A program made the translations under genes and the position numbers. A DNA stretch of 60,000 bases from Phoronis australis. Taxonomy: Eukaryota; Phoronida; Phoronidae. The notes under the pieces were generated by a model. The model was not told where the DNA came from, made no database searches, and was given only the letters and a program-made list of their open reading frames with translations. Of the stretch, positions 35,383 to 46,400 are shown piece after piece; positions within the stretch are counted from its first letter, which is position 1; every line of letters starts with the position of its first letter. Where the stretch lies: NCBI GenBank assembly GCA_002633005.1, contig NMRA01000145.1, positions 597,873 through 657,872 on the forward strand. Direction: 5' to 3'.

Positions 35383-38300
35383 ATGGCGAAGTCCGGTGGA
35401 GAACAACGGTAAGACTTCTTAACATTTTTAGATTGTACATAAATTCATTGCTTAGCTGCCACTAATGTAAGGGCGACACAAACCTTTATGTTTATAATGG
35501 GTTTGTTTCTAGAACATGGATTAATTCATCTTATTCAGACCTCTCATTCAACAATCAAGATTAGATGTTACATCACTCACAACACTCCAACTTCCAAAAG
35601 TCCCAATAGAGCACCTGAAATAGTCATACACGATAGACATTAGTCATTACCACTGTTGTAAATTGTGGCTATTGGTTCAATTTAAAACACTTTCGTCTCA
35701 ACTAACCCATACTAGCCATAGACCGGAAGCTTTACGGCGAATTATGCCTCACATTAAACCATCAAAATCACGTTGCTATATTTATAGACACGCTTACGTA
35801 CCCATACTAGCTCAGGACAACTTTGCTTAGCCCCAGTCTTAGCCTTAGGCTTTGGAAGCTAGTGCTGTAGTGGGGTATATAGGTGCACATAGGCACAGCC
35901 AACCACTTTTTGGCATTTAAACGTAGTGCCTACGCACCGTAAGTTTCGTTATAGTGAGAATTCAGTGCACTTTAAAATTCAGTGGCACTCAAGGTGATAC
36001 GGTGGTCATTGGGTGCCTACTTACCTCTAATTTTACCACTACGGCGCTGTAGGAAGCCGTTGATGTCTGTAACTCTTGGCTCAAGCAAATACTTCCAAAA
36101 TCACACTTTTTTCAAACAGTCCTTCGTTTAGTTGCCCGAATTGGCAACTGGTTACACTGTTCGTGCCAGACTGCCAGAGGATATGACATCATATCTCAGT
36201 CCTGGCGAGAGCAGTTTTAGTAACTACTAGTATCAATGACAAGGGACCATTCACTTCAAGTTTACACAGTATGCCAGGGATGCATGCCGGGAAGTGTTGC
36301 ATTGACAGCTATTTAGATTTTATGTGCCGTCAAGTCTGTTTTCAGATTCTGTTGATTCAAAATGCGGTGTCCCCGTTATCATATTTGTGAAATATGACTT
36401 ACACCAAAATTGCTCTCGTCCCAATCTTCAGAGTAAAAAAATTCAATTTTTTCCATAAATTTCAGTTTCCCAGGTAACGATAATGGTTTGAATTTCGTAA
36501 CATCTTTTAAGTCATCTTCTGAACATTTCACGATTTTTTGAAACAAAAAGCACCTCCGGATTGACCGATACCAAAATTCTGTCGTAAAGTGCTGGCCGTG
36601 GACCATTTATGGTGGAGTATCAAGCACTGTATACACCTGTCAGAGGTTTGCTGAGCTTAAACATGCTGTAGATTCACTTGCATTGTGTCAAACAAATGAA
36701 CTTTTAAATTACCGTTATAAAACTGGTGTCTACTTGTTCCTTACTGCGCTCAAAGGTGTGTTTTGGGCGTGTAGGGAACTTACAGATATTTATTTCTAGA
36801 GACGTTCTTGGTGCATAAAGTGAGACACACTGAGGAGACGGTGTGGCTCAGTAGTTTGAGCTCTGGTCTCCTGTTTGGTAGACCTGTGCCCGGTCTCTTA
36901 ATCTTTGTACTCGAAACGAACTCGAAACTATTCTTGGCAATTTTTCTGCTCCTTTTGTGCGAACTTAAGATAATTGGTTATCAGACTGTGCTCGAATACA
37001 TTATAGTTTATGCATAAGAGTTTCTAGTTCAAGTTTGCCCTTGAAGACCCTTATATTCGTGCTACAAACTCGAGTAAAAACTTGAAATTTCGAGTTCAAA
37101 CTCGAACTTATTGCTTTAATATTGGGTTTACAAAATGTGAACTAAGATGCAATAAATTATCTACGTAAGTTATTGTGTACTCGAGCATAGAATAAATAGA
37201 CACTTATCTTGAGTTTGCCCAAAAGTAGAGTAGAAAATGCCAAACCTAATTTTGAGTTCCATTTCGAGTAAAAAGATTGGAGACCGGGCCCTGGGTTCGA
37301 ATCCTGGCTTTACTGGCAGGGAATGAATGAGAAGCACTTGAATACTGGACTTCGAGTGTGAAATGTAAACAAGAGAAAGATACGAAGAATACAACTTGTT
37401 GGGCTTGGTCTTGACCAATAATGAGTCTTTGCTATTCTATAAATAACCTCTACGGTAACCTCTGCTAAAATCGCCATATTTCTATGTTTCAGATGCTTAC
37501 CACATTGTTGCTCAAAACTTTACTAAATGTTGTTCGGTAAATACTAATAGCTACGACAAACAAACTTTGCTTAGAGCAAAACAAATTTTCCTGAACAGTT
37601 ATTTTTGTTGACAGATATGACCAAATGAAATTTGACTTGTCAACCATGTTGTGTGCCAAACTGAAGAATTTTAACCAGAATTTGAGTGAACAAATTTCAT
37701 AAAGTTGTTTAGATAAACAAATTCAAAAGTTGTTTTCCAGTCGAATGTGGTATATCCGGTATACTTCAATGTAATCACAGTTTACTTGTTTGGTTTTGAC
37801 GCTTTCTCGTCATTCACTGTCAGCAATAAATTTCACACGAACAAACAGTTTTTAAAGCAGCATTTCATCTGTTTAGCTGGCTAAAAAACAAAAAAATAGA
37901 GTTGGGCATTTAATTCTCATAAAAATGGTTTCATAATATTTCTTACAGTGACTGGTTTCTTTTTCCATTACCAACAGGAACATTGAAACTTTCAGTAACA
38001 CGAGCAATGCTTCAGAGTACATTGGGGTTGTCCAGTTCTAAAATGGCACATGTTCCTTTGCTGTGACTAGAGTAGCCAGCTCATTCAGTAGTCACTTGAG
38101 ATAGAGCGAGCATGGTAATGATTTTAAATTTCAAAGCACTTCGGGTTAAAGATTCAACATTGACAGCTAAATATAGGCAAAATGCATCTTTAATTACTCG
38201 TTCAACTGTGTTAATTATTATCCACAATAGCTTATAAGATGTTATTGCATGTTTTAGGGATGTGCAGCCCTCCAACTTTGTGATAATTCGGGAAATTTAC

Positions 38301-38762
38301 GAGCACAATGGTGCTGCGGAGGACTTTGAGAATGAGCTTGAGAGGGCGCTGGAGACCTCCATAGAGACAATCGTCATAGAACCGACAAGGCTCGGTGACG
38401 AGACAGCCAAATGGATCACCGTGGGCAACTGTCTGCACAAGACTGCTGTTCTCACAGGACTTGGTACAGTGCTTAGCGAGGTGTGGCCACAAAATTCTTT
38501 AATCACGTTCCCTCTAGGATTTACCAGTGTAGTCTGTGCCGCAGTGTACGCAGTATCCTGGCAGTTTGACCCATGCTGTAAATACCAAGTAGAGAACGAC
38601 GTCAAGAACTTACAGCGGCTACCGCTGCATAATTTAGCATCCAGCTCCCCCGTGGTGCTGGTGAGAAAGGACGACAAGAGGCGGAAGATACTGCATAATA
38701 CCATAGCTGTTGTATCTGGTGCGATATGCTGTTACAAGCTGTACAACTGGTACCATTCCTAG
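35383..38762 (+). CDS. TMEM11: TMEM11, mitochondrial membrane protein (2 coding exons, 176 aa)
   Basis: Exon 1 is 35383-35408: ATG in a good context, MAKSGGEQ, then donor GTAAGA. A 2.85-kb intron follows. Exon 2 is 38258-38762: acceptor TGTTTTAG, stop TAG. The junction completes an Arg codon and yields RDVQPSNFVIIREIYE, which matches the conserved TMEM11 start. Length is close to the human 192 aa. Hydrophobic segments lie around FPLGFTSVVCAAVYAVSW and ILHNTIAVVSGAICCYKLY. TMEM11 controls mitochondrial shape, has been linked to the MICOS complex and, in mammals, to BNIP3-type mitophagy receptors. It is divergent from CCDC33 and convergent with DHRS7B. The terminal exon appears again at 39484-39988. 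Confidence 0.93.
35854..36058. mobile_element. Inverted-repeat element (MITE-like), about 205 bp
   Basis: Left arm with GTGCTGTAGTGGGGTATATA and TAGGCACAGCCAACCAC; the right arm is its imperfect complement over nearly 60 bp (GGTGGTCATTGGGTGCCTAC, ACCACTACGGCGCTGTA). It lies in TMEM11 intron 1. Confidence 0.6.
36403..36606 (-). CDS. Possible upstream minus-strand exon inside TMEM11 intron 1 (uncertain)
   Basis: An ATG-initiated frame of 68 codons, with an in-frame TAA directly before it, ends at a perfect donor (GTAAGT). It encodes a protein-like, Lys/Phe-rich segment (KPLSLPGKLKFMEKIEFF). The perfect donor leaves phase 0, which does not fit CCDC33 exon 1; the weaker donor two bases earlier (GTGTAA) leaves phase 1 and does fit. 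It may be an alternative 5' exon of CCDC33 or a chance frame. Confidence 0.3.
36838..37335 (+). mobile_element. tRNA-like SINE head split by a nested MITE
   Basis: The A-box side (TGGCTCAGTAGTTTGAG, 36844-36860) and the B-box side (GGTTCGAATCC, 37294-37304) are separated by a 402-bp inverted-repeat element. Together they make one tRNA-like head. It lies in TMEM11 intron 1. Confidence 0.65.
36888..37289. mobile_element. MITE with GCCCGGTCTC inverted ends, 402 bp
   Basis: The left end reads GCCCGGTCTCTTAATCTTTG then ACTCGAAACGAACTC; the right end gives GCCCGGTCTCCAATCTTTTT then ACTCGAAATGGAACTC on the other strand. Arms are nearly 40 bp. The interior is dense in CTCGA/TCGAG words. No coding capacity. 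Confidence 0.7.
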
Positions 38763-40592
38763 AACGCGGGTGGTGCTTAGTGTATGTTGCGCAGCAGGGT
38801 GTGATTGCGTTTGTGTTTTAGCATTTTGTATTCTGAAAGCCGAACTGGTGACAGCGAAAAGTTTTGCTGCGAACGTCTGGTGTCATTCTTAAAACCGGGG
38901 AATGTCTGTTGCACACATAACATTTTTCTCTTCAGCATTATTCTAAGCATGCATTTGGTGCCTTCTGAGGTGACCACATTACCGAGTATTTTCGTATTAG
39001 TGTGCCAATAAGCAGTCCAAACCTCAATACATTTAGTGTGGTTTCAAGTTTTAACTGTTATTCATTCCTAGAAAATGTGTAAATGTGTAGGCAATTGTAA
39101 TGTTGGAATTTGATATGCAGAGAAGTGGCAAAGTTTATTTCAAAGATTTTAAATTATTAAAGCGGTGAACAGTAAGATGGTATTACATTCAGGGAAAAAC
39201 ATAATTATTCCGAAATGTGCTTCCCTTGTTTAAACAATTGTTTTCAGTGTCTATCACACTTAGCCAATATGGCTGCTGTTTGTCCTTTCTATCTGTTATC
39301 ATCTATTAGGGGTGTTGAAATATGGTAGAGACTCTGGTTTTCCATGATATACAGAAAATTGGTGGAATTCNTTAAAGATTCAACATTGACAGCTAAATAT
39401 AGGCAAAATGCATCTTTAATTACTCGTTCAACTGTGTTAATTATTATCCACAATAGCTTATAAGATGTTATTGCATGTTTTAGGGATGTGCAGCCCTCCA
39501 ACTTTGTGATAATTCGGGAAATTTACGAGCACAATGGTGCTGCGGAGGACTTTGAGAATGAGCTTGAGAGGGCGCTGGAGACCTCCATAGAGACAATCGT
39601 CATAGAACCGACAAGGCTCGGTGACGAGACAGCCAAATGGATCACCGTGGGCAACTGTCTGCACAAGACTGCTGTTCTCACAGGACTTGGTACAGTGCTT
39701 AGCGAGGTGTGGCCACAAAATTCTTTAATTACGTTCCCTCTAGGATTTACCAGTGTAGTCTGTGCCGCAGTGTACGCAGTATCCTGGCAGTTTGACCCAT
39801 GCTGTAAATACCAAGTAGAGAACGACGTCAAGAACTTACAGCGGCTACCGCTGCATAATTTAGCATCCAGCTCCCCCGTGGTGCTGGTGAGAAAGGACGA
39901 CAAGAGGCGGAAGATACTGCATAATACCATAGCTGTTGTGTCTGGTGCGATATGCTGTTACAAGCTGTACAACTGGTACCATTCCTAGAACGCGGGTGGT
40001 GCTTAGTGTATGTTGCGCAGCAGGGTGTGATTGCGTTTGTGTTTTAGCATTTTGTATTCTGAAAGCCGAACTGCTGACAGCGAAAAGTTTTGCTGCGAAC
40101 GTCTGGTGTCATTCTTAAAACCGGGGAATGTCTGTTGCACACATTACATTTTTCTCTTCAGCATTATTCTAAGCATGCGTTTGGTGCCTTCTGAGGTGAC
40201 CACATTACCGAGTATTTTCGTATTAGTGTGCCAATAAGCAGTCCAAACCTCAATACATTTAGTGTAGTTTCAGGTTTCAACTGTTATTCATTCCTAGAAA
40301 ATGTGTAAATGTGTAGGCAATTGTAATATTGGAATTTCATGTGAAGAGAAGTGGCAAGTATATTTCAAAGATTTTAAATTATTAAAGCGGTGAACAGTAA
40401 GATGGTATTACATTCAGGGAAAAACATAATTATTCCAAAATGTGCTTCCCTTGTTTAAACAATTGTTTTCAGTGTCTATCACACTTAGCCAATATGGCTG
40501 CTGTTTGTCCTTTCTATCTGTTATCATCTATTAGGGGTGTTGAAATATGGTAGAGACTGGTTTTCCATGATATACAGAAAATTGGTGGAATT
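38146..40592. repeat. 1,226-bp direct duplication joined by one N (39371), containing the TMEM11 terminal exon
   Basis: The sequence from 38146 recurs from 39372 at constant offset 1,226 through the coding exon, drifting by small indels in the 3' UTR. The left half ends at the GAATTC just before the N, which matches the sequence ending near 40592. Confidence 0.9.
39484..39988 (+). CDS. TMEM11: Second copy of the TMEM11 terminal exon (probable allelic duplicate)
   Basis: Same acceptor, 168 codons plus stop, and identical protein to 38258-38762; the coding differences I found are silent (for example ATC/ATT and GTA/GTG). No second copy of exon 1 is present. It lies in a 1,226-bp direct duplication whose halves meet at a single N (39371). 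The 3' UTRs differ by scattered substitutions and small indels, as expected for two alleles. An AATAAA at 40832-40837 downstream can serve as the poly(A) signal. Confidence 0.85.
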
Positions 40593-40831
40593 CAAAGAAT
40601 TGGATTTCTTTCATGAAATTAGGAGTTCTGACCACAACTACATTGACTTCACGTTCTGTGTGAAGGTGTGCTGTGTTTGTTCTGGTTTATGCGAGTTGAG
40701 AAAGGATCTACACTGCATGCTGCAAGTTCAAGTCATCTATAAAACAATTTTTAATGCTATAAAAACAATTGACTTGAAAATAGATTACAAACCAATGGTT
40801 AGTTACGTATAAATAGTGAAATGAATTTTCT

Positions 40832-40837
40832 AATAAA
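40832..40837 (+). terminator. TMEM11: Candidate poly(A) signal of TMEM11
   Basis: AATAAA about 0.84 kb after the second TMEM11 stop. Another AATAAA at 42114 is farther away. Confidence 0.4.
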
Positions 40838-43270
40838 ACAAAACGGAAAAAGCAATTTCAGGTTTTAAATTTGCTAAAATTGATATTTCTGTTTTTAAAA
40901 ACCAGTGTGTCTCAGTTAATAATAGTATGATGCAAGGCTCTTATTAATTATATTTATTTATTGTGTTTTGTGTAATGTTATGAGTTTACAAAGAATATTT
41001 GACCTTTGTGTCTGTGTTCAAATCAATGCTATCTATTAATTTCCATTTTTTCTCTGCCATGCATCAGAGCTTCATTGAAACTTGTTTAGGTAGTGAAGCT
41101 GAGAGGATACTCAAACGCAATGGAAGCTTGGGCAGATTTCGGCAAGGTTTGGTATTTGTGAGAGAACAGTTAAGATTACAAAAACGGTGAGAATGGTGGA
41201 TGCTTGTGTATTGAAAGACGTCATTAATTCAAGCAGCTGTAAATCCACCTTCCATCAGGAAGACAGACTTTTAGTGTGATCCACGTATCGTTACTATTAC
41301 GAAATTGGTCTCAAATTGTTCCTTTTGTTAATTAAGGTGTAATTGCATTGCTTCAAAAAACTGAAAATTGGTCATGGCGTGACATTTTTCACACTCAGCA
41401 TGGCCTCAAGGAATAATGAACTGATGGGTCTTTGCAAAACTCAGAAATCAAAAATTGAGACCAATTTTATAGTGGAAAGTGGTCTGAACTCTGAATCAAA
41501 AGTTCGGTTCTTGGAAGGAAGTCAGGTTTATATTCATTCTAACTTCATGTAAGAAAAACCATATACACCCACTTCTTTCAATTTAGTTTAGGCTCAGGAG
41601 TGGGCATCACAAGAACTGTTAGTTCACTTGCCCATAATCCCATGACATGTGATCTGTGATTGCTATATGTTCATGAATGATTTTATAATGAGGTTGACCA
41701 TATTCAAGAATGCATAAATTTGAATTTATACGACCAAGTACTAGTCATTCAAGATTACATGGATGGCAAAGATGCAAGTCAAATTTAATTGCAATTGCCA
41801 TTTCAATGAAACAGAATGACAAAATGATGGACTACCACTGGTCACCTGTTGGTATATTCTGTGAGGAACTCTTGACCTCCAAAAAACTCCGTATCCTACC
41901 ACTAGGGGAAATTGCAGGGAAACAATAAGTCTCATTATTTTGCATCATCTCCAATTTTGTGGTTTTTGCTGGGTTAACTGAAACAAGATGTGAAATTCTA
42001 AGTAACAAATGTTAGTTCAGAATGTGAATTTCAAAGTTTGGGCATCAATGGCATTCTTTGACCAATACTGTGATGTATGTGTTGATGTACCTTAGGTAAT
42101 CTAAAGTTGTTGAATAAAAATGTTGAAGAAGTGTAAATGGAGTTTTAACCTTGGGGCACATTAAGTGAAGGCTGTTGTATCATTCGAGTAGTAAAAGCCA
42201 GTGAAATGGTGTGCTTTAGTTGGTTATCTGCACCAACGACAGTCATTCACCTTATTATGCAGACTTTTCTATGCACCATTCAAAGGAGGCTGCCATTTAG
42301 TGAATACCCAGCTTGCCTCCATGGAGGTGCTGAGAACATTCAGTTATCTGTGTTAGGCACTAGCGAAAAGGGAGATAATTACTGCAGAGGGCGAATGGAA
42401 TAGTTTATAGTGAAAATGAATGCATAAGCTTCCTACCAAGTCTTACTCTATACTCCAAAAAGTGTTCATCTACTCAATAAGCTGGTAGTTAATTTCGGAT
42501 TTTTTTAATGTTTATTAGAAAAAATAAATTATACAATAATAAGAGTTAAGCCCAGAAAGCAGTAGAAAACATTGTACCTGGACATTAATTTTAGACCGAT
42601 GTATGTTACTCGTTTGCTTGCGTCTATTACAATTTGAACTGGCTGCTTGAAATAGAACTAAAATGAAGTGATCGCTGCAGACTGTATACCTATGCCTGTT
42701 GGCAGTGCTGCTGGAGATGATCGCTGCAGACTATATACCTATGCCTGTTGGCAGTGCTGCTGGAGATGATCGCTGCAGACTGTATGCCTATGCCTGTTGG
42801 CAGTGCTGCTGGAGATGATCGCTGCAGACTGTATACCTATGCCTGTTGGCAGTGCTGCTGGAGATGATCGCTGCAGACTGTATACCTATGCCTGTTGGCA
42901 GTGCTGCTGGAGATGACCGCTGCAGACTGTATACCTATGCCTGTTGGCAGTGCTACTGGAGATGACCGCAATCCTACAATCCTTTGTGTCAGTGAAAGCT
43001 GATCAGCCATAGTTAATGTGCCCTAGGTATCTATGCTAATAATTATTTAACTAAATTCACCATTAAAAAACCCACAGTCGAATTCAAATTTCATCAGGTC
43101 TTAATTGCACATACACAGGCTATAAAGTATCCCTTTATAATAATAAAGCCATACTTAGGCAGAGTTCCGTAGATAAGAATTTCATCTTTGTTAAAAGAAC
43201 AGACACAGTATGTGCAATGTAGAAAAAATGCAACAATGACTAAATACTCTCCAGTAGTTCCTTGTCATTT
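40838..43270. other. Convergent intergenic region between TMEM11 and DHRS7B
   Basis: It contains the 49-bp minisatellite (42670-42963). TTTATT at 42511-42516 (AATAAA on the minus strand) is a possible distal poly(A) signal for DHRS7B. No further gene is visible. Confidence 0.45.
42670..42963. repeat. Minisatellite, 49-bp unit, 6 copies
   Basis: Units beginning GATCGCTGCAGACTGTATAC occur every 49 bp from 42670, about 95% identical; the last two start GACCGC. Recently expanded. Confidence 0.93.
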
Positions 43271-43467
43271 CTATGAAGTCTTGGACTTTGTCGCCCTATT
43301 CTTCATTAAGTAAAAGAACAGCCACGGAGATAACGTCCTTAAGTAAATGGCGATTTTGTGTTTCAGCGACTCTAAAATCACTTCCTGTTTTCCGTATTCT
43401 ACAGCCGATAAGATCTGTTCTGCCACATACATGGGTGTCATGCCTCCGGCTGTTGTTGGATCCATCA
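43271..43467 (-). CDS. DHRS7B: DHRS7B terminal coding exon (residues 243-307)
   Basis: Acceptor TTCGTTACAG. Encodes MDPTTAGGMTPMYVAEQIL and the hydrophobic C-terminal IYLRTLSPWLFFYLM, then a basic tail and stop at 43271-43273. Confidence 0.92.
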
Positions 43468-46400
43468 CTGTAACGAAGGCAATGAAAAAATTCACTTCTA
43501 TTACGCTCAATTCCTAAAGTGAAAATCTATTAAGTACTGCAACTGCCCATGACTGTAGAAATAACTTCATTTAGACCTATGTGACATTACATATTAACAG
43601 AAGCAATCAACAGAAATTTCCTCAAAATGGGAAGATAACTTCAAAAAATCTGGACTTCTGTTAGTGATTTGGCAAAACTTAAGTCCTGTTCTCGGACGAT
43701 GTCGTGAAACTATAGTTATCTCCCAAGAAATTTAGGATTAACTGGGTCACGATCGGGCAAATACCCAACTCGATGGATGACCAGCCCCATTGACAATGAA
43801 TGGATAAGTTGTAGAGAGGCACGTTTGACAGTGAAAGAGTTTAGATATAAGCACATGAGCCTAAACACGTGCAAACAGGGTAAGGCATCTGAAGATTAAT
43901 ACCTCCATAAGCCGATCCATCCGATGAGAGTGCATTCACAGACAAACTAGTGGCAATATAGCCTGGAATGATGACACTGACGTTGACATTACTGTTGGCT
44001 ACCTCTGCTCTCAAACTGTCGCAAAACGCCAATGCTGCATGCTTGGACGCACTGTCTGAAACAAGAATGAATGGCACATTTAAATTGAAGGAACATGCTT
44101 AACTGACTGGAAATTTTGAGAATGGTGACGAAGAAGGAGATCGCTGCATTCAAAATCAAGACTGTACTTCATCATGAACATTCTCACTCTCTTTCCGAAG
44201 ATACATTTCGTAAACCAGGCTTCATTCAGAATGTATGATTTTTATAAACAACACAGTGGTTGCGTAACATGGTTGAACTAGGATCCCATTAGGGTCCTCT
44301 CAAAGTAGGTAGTCCACGTTTCAGCAGCTGTTTTCACCATTCTTTAAAGAACAAATCCCAGGGTTTGTGGCGTTTTGAGAGGTAGATATCTTACAGCGTC
44401 TGACTTGATTGGCTGCATAGATTTTCTAACTTCAAATTTTGTAAGTGTGACATATTTTGGTAAGTACTTCCACCATTTACAAGTTTCGTATTAAGCTGGT
44501 TAGCCCTGAGCAGTTTGTAAAACAACACCTGGTTTAATAATTCCTCACAATAATAAGCTCAATCACTACTCTTAAAGTCCATCCATTTATAGGTTAATTG
44601 CAGTTCACACTCAAATGCTCTCAGCAAGCTGTAGAAACCACCCGGTGCCTATCGGCAATCGGTCATTAATATATCTTCCACTGTTTACTTAAAATTATTT
44701 GTGGTTGGTAATTATGCTACTTTTCTCAGCATCGGAAAGTGCAAAGGTTGCACGGCCAGATCAAACACCTCAACCCTAAGGTACTCCGACTCTGCAGACA
44801 CCGTCAACGCTTGATCAAATGAACATGGAGCTACTCTGCATGTAACTGACATACTCATTCTAATTCTTTGCCATTAATTTTGTTGTTATCTTGTCCTCAC
44901 TCTGTATTGATAAGGTGCCCACAGGCGTATACCAAAAATTGTGGGTAGGCGGTACTTTTTCAGCAAGTTTTGCGGGATTCGTGCAGGTTCCAATAGGCCT
45001 CTAAATTTCCATTTCATTCCCATAAAAGGGGTGAGGCAGAAAAATCTACCCCGCAAAAGGGGTAGGAATTAGCAGACCTGGCACCCGCAACAGGGGATCT
45101 CTCAGCAAATTTTGGTACATCCCTGCTGGCACCTTATCAATATGCATGACCATTGGGCTTGCGTTGCATTCACGCAACATACCCTTGATCATCTGTGTCC
45201 AAGCAATCTACACCAGTTTAGGACCATTCAGTTATGAAGAATAGAAGATGAATGGAATCGAATGTATTAGCAAACGAACTCTCCAATCTATTTCATGTGA
45301 GCCTTACGTTTGCAGTTGTAGAGATTTTTACAATAAATCCATGTGAGGACATTTTAGTTTCAAACACTGGATTGTATTTTCACAGTCAGTAAGTTTTAAG
45401 CAACGCAGGTACTAATTTGAGCTACAATACATGTTACAAATTTCACTTCACTTTTTCATATGTCAATACTTTGTACATGCTTAAGTTTCAAAATGTGATG
45501 TTTCAATTCTTTGAGTGAACAATACAAGTGTAGCACTTCATTTCTAAGTTATGCAATGACAGAGTAACGCCATTCGGCATTCTAGCTCACAAGAAAGCAC
45601 TATGTCCACAAGAAAAGACTGCCAGTATGGTATGCTAAGAAGAAGTTTTATGTTGGATGTGCAGTTTACAGCAGGAATAAAAAACTTAAAACACTTACAA
45701 GGGGCTCTGTGAGGAATGGCCAGTTTGCCTTGAGTACTGCACACTTCAACAATACTGCCCTGTTGACGATCAACCATGCCTGGCAAAAAAGCTAAAAGGA
45801 AAAAACAAGATTCAGTGAATAAAAAAATGATAAATAACCACCGACTACAGAAGGCTGCATCTTTAAACACCCTGTGTCTCATAAACAATGAAAATTGCAA
45901 TGCAGTGCTTACTTATGGGCACACAACACACTAAAATGATAACTGGCTACCAAAAGAAAATTCATCCTAGAAATAAACGTGGAACAAAAAATAATCATTG
46001 AAACAAGCGTGGAACAAAAAATAATCATTGAAACGAGCGTGGAACAAAAAATAATCATTGAAACGAGCGTGGAACAAAAAATAATCATTGAAACAAGCGT
46101 GGAACAAAAAATAATCATTGAAACAAGCGTGGAACAAAAAATAATCATTGAAATGCTTTATACACTGTTCTCCAAAATGTTTTTATGTACTTTTTAAACT
46201 GCTCTACTTTGGCATTATGTGTTTCTAAAAATGCGACTTTTAGGAAAAAAAACAAAACTTGAATAAAACGAAAACGAAATGATAATTTAAAAAACTGTAA
46301 CAGCGTCTTTGAGGTCTTACATTTATATCAAACCAAATTTACCAATGTTTTTGATAACCGTTGTTGTCCTATGAGTGTACCTAAGTTTCTTTTTTGCTAT

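Noticed and set aside
38297-38704. 135-codon minus-strand frame across the TMEM11 exon (also at 39523-39930)
   Set aside because: It is the antisense shadow of a strongly conserved coding exon and has no similarity or splice logic of its own.
39484-39988. A genuine tandem TMEM11 paralogue
   Set aside because: No second first exon, only silent coding changes, and a single-N junction; allelic duplication explains it better.
40537-40812. 91-codon plus-strand frame after TMEM11
   Set aside because: Lies in the TMEM11 3' UTR and is broken by an indel in the allelic copy, so it is not constrained.
45909-46197. Repetitive protein encoded by the 30-bp repeats
   Set aside because: The frames exist on both strands only because the unit is 30 bp; they lie in a DHRS7B intron.
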